Below, piece by piece: positions 33,649 through 44,860 of a DNA stretch of 64,000 nt. The notes below the pieces were generated by a model. It saw nothing but the letters and a program-made list of their open reading frames with translations, had not been told where the DNA came from and ran no database searches. The position numbers were made by a program, and so were the translations under genes. Each line of letters starts with the position of its first letter. The stretch's first letter is position 1. The stretch is from the NCBI GenBank assembly GCA_963580285.1, contig OY757015.1, forward strand, positions 134,982,029 through 135,046,028, given 5' to 3'. The stretch comes from Lucinisca nassula. Lineage: Eukaryota > Mollusca > Bivalvia > Lucinida > Lucinidae.

Positions 33649-33930
33649 GGGTCGCTATTACCTAACCAAAGACTAAATACGTGACGCGAATAACTGCAAC
33701 TGCACGATGGCAAACAAGCAATAATTCTGTCAAAATTTATATTATACCACAATCAGCCATTCTTGTAACCTAATAATCGTACTGGTCAAATAACTATCCG
33801 CTATAATCGGTGTGACCTATAGTACCTTCTACTGACCTATAATACGACTAGGAACCGTTTATATGTAACAGATCAACCACGAGGCTCAGTAGCTCGGTGA
33901 GGCAATGGTGATGTGTATCTTGCATCACTT

Positions 33931-33998
33931 GGGCGTCCAACTGATATTGGCTTACAGTTTGGCAAGTCTTGCTGTCCTTGCAGCAGGTAACGGTAGAA
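33931..33998 (-). repeat. Solitary monomer of the 76-bp minisatellite
   Basis: On the minus strand it reads CCTGCTGCAAGGACAGCAAG, then ACTTGCC, GTAAGCCAATATCAGTTGGA and CGCCC, matching the unit of the array at 23256-25795. It is a single inverted unit about 8 kb from the array, and the HP-MITE begins directly at its end. Confidence 0.85.
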
Positions 33999-34266
33999 AA
34001 CACGCCTATACAAATATATTGAACATTTATCGGCGAAAAATGAAAATTTCCAAATGAAAAATTGTGATATTTTTCTTATTTCTGTTTAAAATGTAGATTG
34101 TGGGTACTCGTTAGAACTGCCTCATAGAGGCGGTTCTTACCAGTACCCACAATCTATATCTTATAGCATTAATAAGAAAAATAAGGTTTACCCCTGCAAA
34201 CCCCAGTTTTACCATATAAAAGTGGGGTTCGAGGGGGTCAAATTATATAGGCGTGTTTTCGTGATG
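33994..34266 (+). mobile_element. HP-MITE, complete
   Basis: The ends are GAAAACACGCCTATACAAAT and TATATAGGCGTGTTTTCGTG. The palindrome is GGGTACTCGTTAGAACTGCC / GGCGGTTCTTACCAGTACCC. Confidence 0.85.
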
Positions 34267-34429
34267 TGTTTCTGCACTGTCATTCATTTTCCTCCCTCTC
34301 ATCTCTGCATCACTTTCACCTACTCTACTATCTCTTCTATCACTTTTCTCCCTTTCTCTGGGAGACGACACGAAATGACCCACAAGGGCTGATGTGTCGT
34401 TAAACTCAAAACAATAAAAAAAACAATCA

Positions 34430-35040
34430 AAAGCTCAGTCGGTAGTGTGTTAGCACGGTATGCGAAAGGCCCTGAGTTCGAGTCCCGGTCGAATAATGTT
34501 CCTTTTCCACCCATGTGACATTAAGTGGCCAGTGTGGGTCCTGCACCGCGTTTGAGGACGAGAAAGAGTGTGAAGCCAGACTGGATAGGACTTAGAAAAT
34601 TTGGACGAATCTCATTAGGCAGGGTGGGGGGATTAAACAGGGGCCTTGTTCTGTTTCTACCCCTGTGACATTTTGTGGCCAGTGTGGGGTCAGCACTGCG
34701 TCTGAGTTTATGACAGAGTATGAAAAATAAGTCTCGCAGCCGAACTGGACAAAACTTAGAAATTCGGGACGAATCTAATTAGGCAGGGGGATATTATAAC
34801 AGGTCGACAGTGTAACTCGGTAGCTCAGTCTGTAGTGTTCGCACGGTATGCGAGAGGCCCTGGGTTCGAGTGCCGGTCGAGGACTGGATAGGACGTATTG
34901 GCAGAAGGAAAATATAACAGGGCAACCGTGATGCTTGGTGGCTCTGTCGGTAGTGTTCTCATGGTGTGCGAGAGACCCTGGTTCGAGTACCGGTCGAGCT
35001 GTGTTCCTTTTCCACCCCTGTGACATATAGACCGTACATA
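34430..35040 (+). mobile_element. Cluster of three tRNA-headed SINE pieces
   Basis: tRNA-like heads start near 34431, 34815 and 34930 (GCTCAGTCGGTAGTGTG with GAGTTCGAGTCCCGGTC, and variants), each with body sequence such as TTCCTTTTCCACCCATGTGA or AATCTCATTAGGCAGG. The heads lack a plausible complete cloverleaf, and the intervals repeat with body sequence, so these are SINE copies rather than tRNA genes. Confidence 0.65.
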
Positions 35041-35918
35041 CTGTTCTGGTCCCTAATTTGCAAATGCAACCGTTTATACACGGAAAAACAACGAAACAGC
35101 CAGCTATAATCTTTGCAATATCTATTTAAACAGATTTTCAAAAATTTAAGCCAAGTTCTTTCCTTCTCGGGCTTTCCTGGTTTGAATGGTCCGTTGGAAT
35201 AATTGCGAACTGCTACTGCGGTTGCGTCTCAACCTGGAAAATAAATTCTAAAGCTAAAATAAACTATTTATTTGCATACTTTCATACAGAATGTAAAGCG
35301 CTGAGAAACTATTATTCGAGCGTCCATGTGGTTTCCAACGTTTCTGTGGCGCGGTGACGTCAGAAACGTCGCAATATTTGACGTCACGTTATACAACGTG
35401 TGCGCGCAATGGCACTGAATGTCGTTTAACATGCCGAGCTGTCTGCTGTCTTATTGGTTTAAATTTGCTAAATTATTGCGAACCCCTTGATGGTTTAGAG
35501 TTGCAGTATAACATAAATACATGATTAGTGTCTTTAATGATAAAATGTAATCGGTTCGCCGGACAGTTTCAAAGGGGCTCAGTGAAGCTCGCCCCTATAA
35601 AGTTGTCTAAGGCTCACCGATGAAATTAAATTATAATGCCGTTGCTGAAGTGCGTCTTTCTTTACCTTTGGTATCTTGGAAGGAAGAGGTCAGTTAATTC
35701 TATCGATTTCTGATCTACTTTATAACTGAACTCTCATTTCCTTAATGGCACTGCAATCAAATCGTTGGGGGTGAGAGCGTCTGTATGTTCAGTGTATGTA
35801 ATATATTGTTTGATCTTCCTTTTCGTGCCATTGGAAGCCTGTGCTCATGATTCTGGCATTTTCTCATCATCTGAATTTGTATTTTGTTTTACTGACAGAC
35901 TTTACTTTTTCGTTTCAG

Positions 35919-36331
35919 CGTCACTACTACGTCCTGCCTATGCTTTCTCATCTTATAAAGTGTCTACACTAAGACCACCAACAGGCTCTACTATAATTTT
36001 CCAGCAAACACAGCTTGACGAAGATGGTGTTTACAACACCACAACCGGGATGTTCACAGCTCCTGCTGGGGGGATATATGTTTTCATAGCCAAACTGTGT
36101 ACTCAGCCTGGTCAAACAATTCAGGTTGAATTCATTGCTGCTGATGAGTCAGTCGCAACACTCAAGACTACCGGCGCTTGTTCTACAGCACTTGCAACAG
36201 CTCGACTCCAGATTGGAGAACCCGTCTATCTGAAAGTCAGAGGTTTGAGCGGTCCAAAGCCCGTTCTCTTAGAAGCAGCTAGTTATGAAATAATCAACAG
36301 CTTCTCTGGGCATCTGATTAGTTTTGTGTAA
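35919..36331 (+). CDS. C1q-domain-containing protein, terminal globular exon
   Basis: The exon follows acceptor TTTTTCGTTTCAG and ends at TAA 36329-36331. It encodes about 136 residues, the usual size of one C1q globular domain. Family landmarks visible are RPAYAFSSYKVS at the start, DGVYNTTTGMFTAPAGGIYV in the central beta-strand region, and SYEIINSFSGHLISF at the end. C1q heads are jelly-roll domains that trimerise and bind ligands. In bivalves they are a large lectin-like family linked to pathogen recognition, so an innate-immune role is inferred only from family. Its first base pair joins the G left by exon 3, so exons 1-4 form one frame. The stop lies 3 bp before clear LINE homology. No polyadenylation signal is seen before the LINE's own at 37053. 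Confidence 0.9.
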
Positions 36332-36873
36332 AGCTTCAAAAGAGGGCATGTAGAGTAATTTTGGATTATAACATAGACAATATTTACCAGTCAATGTGTG
36401 ATTTGAAAATAATAACATTTTCTGAAAGGGTATTCTTTAGGAATGCTAAATTTATGTTTAAAGTTTCTAATGTTATGACACCTGAATATATCAATGACCT
36501 TTTTAAGGCACCAGCAGCTTAATCTTGATGGAACAGAAATACACATATTGCGCTCAACGGCAGCTGATGATTTCGTTCTACCCAAACCCAAGACAGAGTT
36601 GTACAAGGGCAGTATGGCTTTATCAGGGCCCATCCTTTGGGACAGTCTCCCTACCCAAGTTAAAAATGCACCCTCTGTTAAATCCTTTCATTCTAGGCGC
36701 TTCAAATGGATGAAAGTTAACAACATTCCAGACAACTATAAGCTCAATCTAAGAGATCATTGTATATTTTGGTGTTTGTCCGTGAATTAGGTATGCGCGC
36801 ATTTTGTGTTTCATTCCATTTATTTGATCATTCATCAGTTTCTTGAAATCTTTTACTCTTGTATATATTTAAT

Positions 36874-36911
36874 GACTCACTCTCTCACTCACTCACTCAC
36901 TCATTACTCAC
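36874..36911. repeat. (TCAC)n microsatellite
   Basis: TCACTCACTCACTCAC-type run inside the 3' region of the LINE. Confidence 0.9.
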
Positions 36912-37052
36912 TATTATCTACTTTGTTGTGTATGCATTGTGTATGCTTTTATACAGTATGCGTGTCATTTATTCTTGTATTCTTTGTAAATTTGTAAATA
37001 TTTGAGGGCCACAATGGAGATTAGTTTTGTACTAATTGTGTAACCCTCTTGA

Positions 37053-37058
37053 AATAAA
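37053..37058 (+). terminator. AATAAA polyadenylation signal in the LINE tail
   Basis: AATAAA followed by GAGCTGACTTTATCATTATT. It belongs to the LINE but is the first AATAAA after the C1q stop codon, and could end the C1q transcript. Confidence 0.5.
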
Positions 37059-37119
37059 GAGCTGACTTTATCATTATTATTATAAAAAGTGCTAAGTTAC
37101 TTAAATATAGAACTGTAGC

Positions 37120-37425
37120 GTGCTTGTTACATCATAAGCATGTGTTACTTTCCAAAAGATGGTATTTAATAAATTCTATAAAGGGATATCCTTTGAAAGC
37201 AAGGAATACGGCACATAACTGGAAAGTATGGAGCGTACATGTTTTCTGGGCCAGACTAGCTAGTTTCGGACATTTAGGCCTCATCAGTGATCCTCAGATA
37301 TTTTCAAAATTCCACAATAGAATTAATTATCCCAAAGGACAAGAAAATATAAACTACACTATGATGTAGAGCAGGGAGACTTTTTACGGCCGCCACACAT
37401 TCCCAGACAACAGCTGCAGTGACGT
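37120..37425 (+). repeat. R3 copy
   Basis: Landmarks GGGATATCCTTTGAAAGCAA, CATGTTTTCTGGGCCAGACT, CAAAGGACAAGAAAATATAA and TTTTACGGCCGCCACAC. Confidence 0.75.
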
Positions 37426-38151
37426 TAAATATGTTCGGTATTAACATATACTTTGTGGAGAATCTTACTTAAGTAGTCCCAGACTGTCAGGTACCGACAG
37501 TCAATAAGAGCTCTTTTCTTATGCTAACAAAACTGTATAAAGCACTCTCGTTAACTCCAGTTTTACAAAAAAGGTGGGTGTACATAGATGTGCATCATTT
37601 TTCTTATCACAATCAAAAAATGTGGTAAGTGTTGGTAATGAGAATAGCAACAAGCGTTTTGACAAAAATAAGAAACCAATATACACCTTAAATGCTTTTC
37701 ACAGAACCATTTAGGAGGGCTTTGACACTGAACATTACAGAAATATCGACACAATATGACGGACGTTGGCAATCGAAGTGACAGCATTTTAAACAACCCA
37801 CCTCATAAATGCAAGAAAAAGAGGATAAGATGGGTATTTGGGGTAGACAGAAAATACGCCCCTCGGGATCACAATCTCACATCGCTCGGCAAGCCTTGTG
37901 ATTCCGGACTGTGACCTCGGGTTGGGTTTTTCTATCCGCCCCTCACACACATGTATCTTTCTTACATCCATGACTTACGTTTAACATTTTCATTCCTGTA
38001 AGCTGAGCTCGGAAAACAGGAATTGTAGGAGAAAAAAATATTGTCTCCAACAGCGTATTTGTACTAAGAGTATACATCTGTTGAAAAACAGGCCTAAAAA
38101 CTGATGTGATAACCACTCGGTCCTCTAAAGGGTACCAATATTTCTAAATAC
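37426..38151. other. Spacer, nothing recognised
   Basis: No gene, structure or repeat family recognised. Two short minus frames at 37563-37971 show no domain. Confidence 0.45.
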
Positions 38152-38377
38152 ACGCCCCGCCAATCGGGGCTTGCTTGAAGAAATAGATTGGGCTCTACGG
38201 TGCTAAACCGACCGCGCACATGAGTATTGGTAAACAGCTTAGATTATCTAAGCCAGCTAGGGAAAGTGGTGCATGTGTGACCGTCCATGCATATAAATCC
38301 TTTTGGTTTCATTGGGCGGCAGGGCTTGAGATGTCATTTCATCTCAATGTCGAGTCCCAAAAAATTGGAAGCGACGT
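38152..38377 (+). mobile_element. GT-SINE copy, 3' truncated
   Basis: Starts CGCCCCGCCAATCGGGGCTT and runs to CCCAAAAAATTGGAAGCGAC. The GTTAAAC tail is lost. Confidence 0.7.
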
Positions 38378-39105
38378 AACTAGAGCTGATCTATTTAGAT
38401 TCTAACACGCTGAAAATCGGCAATTGTTCCTTTAAATTCTCACAACCTTTCGCCATTGTTAAAAATTTTCACAAACATTGACTTAAGACATGCATTTATG
38501 TCCTTTTGTAACGTTTTGATGAGAGAAAGTGACGTTACACCCTCTAACGTCAAGGAATTTATGAGTGACGTCATAAATCGGCAGCTTTTAACACTGTCAT
38601 TCGTCACGCTCTTCAGTCCCGTAATTTGTTGCATAGTAAATCACAGTTCCTTCTTATCTATATAGGAGTGCTGTGTTAGAATAAGTATCTTAAGCAGTAG
38701 GCGGGGTAGTGCTGAACAAAACTGTTCACACTTATCTAGTATCAGGCCAAGTATAAACTAATTCAAAATTTTATTAAGACTTTCATCGCAAAGTTTTTTA
38801 TAGAATTTGGAAAACATTAATCTGAAATGATTAACTTCAAAATCAAACTTAAAGTTCGTTACCTTGATCTTTAGGTCAGAATAAAAGTCTAGACCAACGT
38901 GTAGAATATGAGTGACATTGACTCAAGGGCATATACGGCAGTTGTTAGAGGCTGAAAAAATATTGAGATTTTAGACCAATGTCTACATATCATTATGCCA
39001 ACTAGAAACTGAATACGCATTAGCATTTGGCAAAAACTTATCTAAAAAGTTTGTAAATATTTGTAAACACTGATACCGACATCACCGACGCCGTAGAAAC
39101 TGCAC
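38378..39105. other. Spacer, nothing recognised
   Basis: A/T-rich with no recognisable gene or repeat. Confidence 0.45.
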
Positions 39106-39308
39106 ATTACGAAAACACGTCTATACAAATGCATTGTAACCTTTATCGCCGAAAAAATAAAAATTTTAAGATGAAGAATCGTGAAATTTTCATATTTCTG
39201 CTCAAAATATTAGAAAAAAAGAAAAATAATGTTTACCCCTGTAAACTTCAGTTTAACTTTATAAAGTGGGTTAAAGGGGGTCGAAACTGTATAGGCGTGT
39301 TTTCGTTT
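39106..39308 (+). mobile_element. HP-MITE lacking the central palindrome
   Basis: The ends are ATTACGAAAACACGTCTATA and GTATAGGCGTGTTTTCGTTT. The palindrome is deleted between TCTGCTCAAAATATTAG and AAAAATAATGTTTACCCC. Confidence 0.75.
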
Positions 39309-39330
39309 AAATAGCGCTGCCTGTCGTACA

Positions 39331-39603
39331 GGTGTTTTGTTTGTTTGATTTAACGTCGCCGTCAACACTGCATAGATCATTTTGGAGACATTGCTGCCAA
39401 TGTTGTAAGATTTTTACCCCACACTGAGATGAAATGACATCTCAAGCCCTGTCGCCAAGGAAACCAATAAGCATGAACTGCTTTGCCTGGGCAGGCTTAG
39501 ATCCTCTAAGCGGTTTACCAATACTCGGTTGCGGTCGGTTTCACTTCTGCGTTGTAGCATCATTCAGCCCATTTATTTCTTCAAGCCCCGATAGGTGGGG
39601 GCC
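39331..39603 (-). mobile_element. GT-SINE copy
   Basis: The plus strand reads GTTTGTTTGATTTAACGTCG to CAAGCCCCGATAGGTGGGGG, with an internal deletion around the ATAGGGTTTATA region. Confidence 0.7.
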
Positions 39604-40571
39604 GTGGTACAGGCATGCAAACATATATAAATATGCCATTTACAACAACTGTCGTCTTATCTGTTGCTGCGGTTACGGTTACAACACGTGTTGCTATAGT
39701 ATGGACCCAGATCAGATTTCTCCTCTAGAAGCAGTCTTATCAGGGTCAACACCATTTGACTGTATGTAAAACAGACCATATAAACAGACCACATTTTCAG
39801 ATGCAGATTTTCAAGGCGTCTGAACGGTTAGAATACTTTAGAATATTGCTTTCCGACGTCTTTAGCTGATTACCAAGTCCTGTATGTTTTCACGAACGAA
39901 TTTTGTTTACCGTGTGACTCTTATTCAAGACTATTTCTGTTGGTTTAAACAGTATTTATTGAATGACAATACCATACATTGAACAATACAAACAAAATGA
40001 GAACAGGATTTGACAGAAAGCACTTTGGCTTATATTGGTCATCTGTTCAGATAGATGCATATATGACGGCAGGTCAACAGCACCATTCAGTAGTCAAAAA
40101 TGATTTTCTGGATTCTAGCACCTTCACGATGGAAACCGAGCTTGTAATTTCCTTAAACTAAAATTGCAGACCTTCCTGTGCACTTGACCTTACAGAACGA
40201 GCCGCATAAGGCAGATCTTTTTTAAAGAAAGTGCTTAGCAAGCACAACACAGACGTTTTCGACGACACGCATCTGTATTGTTAGTGAAGTCTATATCAAA
40301 TATCCATCCAATTGGCGCTGTGTCACTGATGTTAATAATGTTTCTAAGCTGGACAACACGCTGGTCGCCGGTCGCCACTTCTCTCAGAATCGTCTTTGGA
40401 CACCTGACAATGAAATTAAGCTTTGTTAGGAGAATTATATTAGGCGAAATTTCGAAAGCATCTGCAATTTACTGAGAAATTTTAATCCACATACAAGACA
40501 GAGATTTCACTTGACAGTTTTCAAATATTTAATTGCCGGTTTCAATAGTGCGATGCTTATTTTTGAACGTT
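39604..40571. other. Spacer, nothing recognised
   Basis: No gene with support. A fragment of the GGACCCAGATCAGA motif near 39700 is repeat-derived. Confidence 0.45.
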
Positions 40572-40764
40572 TTAACCCATTTAGTACTGGAAACCCAAAA
40601 ACGGGCAATTGGCAAATAGTGTAGGCCCAGGTCAGACGCCGCAAAAAGTTCAGTCATTTTCCAAATAAGAAAAAGAAGAAAACACAACCTGACACCCCTA
40701 AATATTGAAATGGACCCCTGCTTTATCGAAGGATGAAGATTCCATTTAGTACAAAACGGGTTAA
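40572..40764 (-). mobile_element. piggyBac-like MITE with TTAA flanks
   Basis: The left is TTAACCCATTTAGTAC and the right is ATTTAGTACAAAACGGGTTAA. It is an inverted copy of the family at 3471-3694 (CACCCCTAAATATTGAAATG matches its sub-terminal block). Confidence 0.75.
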
Positions 40765-41444
40765 AACAATCTTGTAATTCCAGCACACGGTGCAGTTCCT
40801 GATTATTTGCCGAATCATGTAGCTTTTCATCAAGGGCTGCTCTATTTACCAGTGGCCCTTGAGTAGAACGTTAGGTACGCGAAGTTCATGATCATTACTA
40901 ACACTCCGACTTTTATTTTTATAAAAGAAAATAAAAATTAGGGCAGTGAGCAAATAACAAAGTGTGTATTTGGAGAATACGGAATTTGAACATAAAACTG
41001 CAAAATAACAAGAGGCCCATGGGCCGCTACGCTAACCCGAGGTCATGTGCTTTATACCATATACGCCCATCTTGGTCATGTGACTACAATCCTATGAATA
41101 ACTTTTCATTGCCACATCCCGCAGAGGCCCTTCGTGCAATTTGGTTTCAATCAGCACAGCAGTTTTAGTGGCGAAGAAGATAAAAATTACTGAAAGTCAT
41201 CCAGGACAAATGACCTTGACCTTTGAAATTGATAAACTTGCATTCAGCCGATTGCAAACATCAATTCTGATGCGAAAGCTACAATAAAATAAAAAATATC
41301 CGCTGTATTGCCTTTTACCATTCAAATGAAAAAGTGATCAAATTTGACCAATTTTGGCGTAAAACGGGTCAATGCCAAGGTCATCATTTGAACAAACTTG
41401 GTAAGACCTAAGTCTTTAATTCTATATACTAAACAGAAGTAAAG

Positions 41445-41910
41445 GTAGTTATCAGGAATCGATACAATTAGCCCACAGCTCCCATCAGAGACACCAAGGG
41501 AACGAAACACAAACATGAAACAGCTAGACCCTAATGAATACATCACTTTCCCACAAAATGGAATTGGCCATCCAAAGTGATATATACACTCAAAGACAAG
41601 CCATAAAAGAAATAAACCTCGACTGAAGAACCGCCTTGGAATGGCTAGTGAAACGAATTCCACTGGGGGGGGTGGGGGGGGGGTGGGGGGGCTTCAATCG
41701 ATTTTACGTGGCCACAATCCTCGCCCCTACTTCCGTCGCGATTAAGACAAATGATTTGTTCAGTCCGCAACTCATCTGTGCAACATCTCAGTGAACACAA
41801 AAATCAATCGACCACAGAGATGAAACAATGGAGCTGACTCGACAGCAAGACACCACTGAAATGCTGGCGCAAAAGAAGACGAAAAGTTAGACTCTGCTGG
41901 GCCCAACCAG
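41445..41910 (-). repeat. R6 copy
   Basis: Runs from CTAAACAGAAGTAAAGGTAG through CACAATCCTCGCCCCTACTT to GGCGCAAAAGAAGACGAAAA, with a poly-G expansion at 41665-41691. Confidence 0.75.
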
Positions 41911-41939
41911 CATCAGGCACTAACCATCATAACCTTAAA

Positions 41940-43330
41940 CTAGAATCGCGCAAACGATGGTGCACCATCGCAAATACCCGCTTTTTCTATGGACAACACA
42001 CTTAGAAATGCATGTGTACACTGAATAGGACAATTGAGAAGTTACATTCACAAGCCTTTTCTAAGAAATTTGACCTTTGACCTCACCCCATGAACCCAGG
42101 GGGTCAAATGAAAATTTCGACACCTTCATGCACATTTGCAGTCCCCAAGCAATGTATGTACCAAGTTTGGTCACTGTAGGTAAAGAAATAAAAAAAGTAG
42201 TTGCATTCACAAGCCTTTTCTCAGAAATTTGACCTTTGACCTCACCCCATGACCCCAGGGATTCAGATAAAAATTTCGACACCTTCATGCACATCTGCAG
42301 TCCCCAAGCAATGTATGTACCAAGTTTGGTCACTGTAGGTAAAGAAATAAAAAAAGGAGTTGCATTCACAAGCCTTTTCTTAGAAATTTGACCTTTGACC
42401 TCACTCCATGACCCCAGGGGGTCAGATGAAAATTTCGACACCTTCATGCACATCTGCAGTCCCCAAGCAATGTATGTACCAAATTTGGTCACTGTAGGTA
42501 AATAAATAAAAAAGTAGTTGCATTCACAAGCCTTTTCTTAGAAATTTGACCTTTGACCTCGACCCATGACCCCAGGGGTCAGATGAAAATTTCGACACCT
42601 TCATGCACATCTGCAGTCCCCAAGCAATGTATGTACCAAATTTGGTTACTGTAGGTAAATAAATAAAAAAGTAGTTGCATTCACAAGCCTTTTCTTAGAA
42701 ATTTGACCTTTGACCTCGACCCATGACCCCAGGGGTCAGATGAAAATTTCGACACCTTCATGCACATCTGCAGTCCCCAAGCAATGTATGTACCAAGTTT
42801 GGTCACTGTAGGTAAAGAAATAAAAAAGGAGTTGCATTCACAAGCCTTTTCTTAGAAATTTGACCTTTGACCTCACTCCATGACCCCAGGGGGTCAGATG
42901 AAAATTTCGACACCTTCATGCACATCTGCAGTCCCCAAGCAATGTATGTACCAAATTTGGTCACTGTAGGTAAATAAATAAAAAAGTAGTTGCATTCACA
43001 AGCCTTTTCTTAGAAATTTGACCTTTGACCTCGACCCATGACCCCAGGGGTCAGATGAAAATTTCGACACCTTCATGCACATCTGCAGTCCCCAAGCCAT
43101 GTATGTACCAAGTTTGGTCACTGTAGGTAAAGAAATAAAAAAGGAGTTGCATTCACAAGCCTTTTCTTAGAAATTTGACCTTTGACCTCACCCCATGACC
43201 CCAGGGGGTCAGATGAAAATTTCGACACCTTTATGCACATCTGCAGAACCCAAGCAAATTATGTACCAAGTTTGTTCACTGTAGGTAAAGAAATAAAAAG
43301 TAGTTGGATTCACGAGAAACGTGACAGAAC
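41940..43330 (-). mobile_element. Helitron-like element with ~158-bp core array
   Basis: Read on the minus strand the left end is the 3' terminus: hairpin GCGATGGTGCACCATCG, 11 bases, then CTAG followed by T. A subterminal hairpin followed by CTRR at an A/T site is the Helitron 3' signature. Eight tandem units follow (see the array). The 5' TC end was not identified beyond 43330. No Rep/helicase is present, so it is non-autonomous. Confidence 0.7.
42045..43320. repeat. ~158-bp tandem array, 8 units
   Basis: AAGCCTTTTCT marks recur at 42052, 42211, 42370, 42528, 42685, 42842, 43000 and 43157. Units contain GAAATTTGACCTTTGACCTC, CATGACCCCAGGGG and CCCCAAGCAATGTATGTACC. The units are highly homogeneous, suggesting recent amplification. 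The minus open frame of 143 codons is an artefact. Confidence 0.95.
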
Positions 43331-43689
43331 CGAAGAACGATTTTACGAAATTGGGGACTGAAGTCATTGCTGAACGGCATTTATCACTGGGTTCCGACGG
43401 AGAATCTTTTTAATGTTTTAACCAACCATTGGTATGGGGACGATTATGTTCATGTGACCCAGTCCTTATGAACAAAAATTCGTTCAGCCTTCCCATAAAG
43501 ATCCCATATATAATTTGGTATCAACCATGTAGTTAAAGTGGAGAAGATAAAAATACTGAATCTAAGCCTTTCAAGACAAAGGTCAGTATGGTCAGTTATG
43601 ACCGTGACCTTTGGAATTGATTACGTTCCATTCAGCTGATTGCAAATAATATTTCTGTGCGACAGGCTACCATGCAATCAGTAAAATAG

Positions 43690-44400
43690 AAGTGAAGGCA
43701 ATGATCAGGAATCGATACAATTAACCAACAGCTCCTTTCAAAGACACCAAAGGGAAAGAAACACAAACGTGAAATAACTAGACCCTAATGGAATCATCAA
43801 TAACGGAAAGCTAAAAAAAGGCAATTACTTTCCCACAAAATGGCAAATTGGCTATCCAAAACAAAAATATATGCGATACACACACTCAAAGAGAAACCAT
43901 AATTAAAATAACCACGACAGAAGAACCCTCTAGGAACGGTCAGTGTACCGAAATCCACTGGTGTTTTCGCTTGTGTCTTTTTGTTTTGGGTGGCCATATG
44001 GCCATTTTGTGGGAAAGTGACTGTCCTTATGGCCTTTCTTTGTTTAGGTTTCCATTATGGTCTGGTTTCTTTCCCTTTGGTGTCTTTGATGGGTGGAGTA
44101 AGTTAATTGTATCGATTCATGTTCTTTGTTTTACTTCTATTCTTAAATCGATTTTACGCAGCCCCAATCCTCGCCCTTACTTCCGTCGTGATTTAGACAA
44201 ATAATTTGTTCAGTCCACATGAAGATATCCTAACTCATTAGTGCAACATCTCCGAGAACACAAAAATCAAACAACCACAGAGGTGAAAAAACGGTGAGGA
44301 CCCACTGAAATGCTGGAGCAAAAGAAAACCAACAGTTAGACTCTGATGGGCCCGACAAGAGACAGAGCATCCGGCACCAATCAACATTACATAAAATTAA
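43690..44400 (-). repeat. R6 copy, long
   Basis: Contains both ends: AGAAGTGAAGGCAATGATCA at the left, AATCCTCGCCCTTACTTCCG in the middle and AACAGTTAGACTCTGATGGG at the right, with an internal rearranged segment in inverted orientation (43980-44150). Confidence 0.7.
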
Positions 44401-44621
44401 ATTCTAATTCTCAGTAAGCATTTACGCTGGAACCGTCATAGAATCTGAGGCCTGACTCACCCAGTTAAAGAGGGAAGCAAAGTTGTCAACCGTGATTGGG
44501 TTAACTACCAAGCATGGAGTCTGTCGTATAGCATTTATGTTGCACCCAATCTTTTTATAAGAATGGTTTTACGAAATTGTCACCATAAAATTCGGGTTCC
44601 GATAGATCTTACAGAAGAGAT

Positions 44622-44860
44622 TTAAATATGTTCTATAAAAGGGTTATCCTTTGGACACAAGGAATACACCACAGAAGTGAAAAATATGGAGTGCACATGT
44701 TTTCTGGGCCAGACTAGCTAGTTTCGGCAATTAGGCCTCATCAGTGACCCTCAGATATCTTCAAAATTCCACAATGGAATCAATGATCCCAAAGGACAAG
44801 AAAATATAATCTACACTATGATGTAGGGCAGGGAGACGTTTTACCGCCGCTACATTGAAT
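44622..44860 (+). repeat. R3 copy, complete
   Basis: TTCTATAAAAGGGTTATCCT to GGGAGACGTTTTACCGCCGC. This is the clearest copy in the window. Confidence 0.75.

Larger units (their letters stand above)
33680..35640 (-). mobile_element. Inverted copy of the 18545-19335 element, split by ~1.2-kb insertion
   Basis: 33680-33880 matches the inverse of 19195-19330 (GACCTATAGTACCTTCTACT against AGTAGAAGGTATATAGGTC). About 35060-35640 matches the inverse of 18545-19160, including TTCCTGGTTTGAATGGTCCG and the terminal hairpin at 35500-35620. The insert (about 33880-35060) holds a minisatellite monomer, an HP-MITE and tRNA-like SINE pieces. Confidence 0.75.
36322..37085 (+). pseudogene. 5'-truncated LINE, RT C-terminal tail and 3' end
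   Basis: From 36334 a frame reads LQKRACRVILDYNIDNIYQS and continues ITFSERVFFRNAKFMFKVSN ... TPEYINDLF. After a frameshift near 36510 it continues ILRSTAADDFVLPKPKTELY ... GPILWDSLPTQVKNAPS. This order (LQKRAARII, TFEER, LTPEYL, LPKPKTE, LWNSLP) is the C-terminal tail of jockey/CR1-type LINE polyproteins. The catalytic RT core is absent. The element ends with GAGGGCCACAATGGAGA, AATAAA and an (ATT)n tail at 37070-37082, typical of LINE 3' ends. It is dead by truncation and frameshift. Homology may begin a few codons earlier, inside the end of the C1q reading frame. Confidence 0.82.

Noticed and set aside
34431..35000. Cluster of tRNA genes
   Set aside because: The three heads are diverged, carry SINE bodies and lack plausible acceptor stems.
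35765..35918. A hydrophobic stretch upstream of the C1q exon that looks like a signal peptide (VIYCLIFLFVPLEACA)
   Set aside because: The open frame has no ATG (it would begin at a TTG), the sequence lies before a good TTTTTCGTTTCAG acceptor, and splicing from the coiled-coil exons fits the phase exactly.
42061..42492. 143-codon minus-strand open frame with repeated MTKFGTYIAWGLQMCMKVSK
   Set aside because: It is a translation of the ~158-bp tandem core and is lost where unit length changes by one base.
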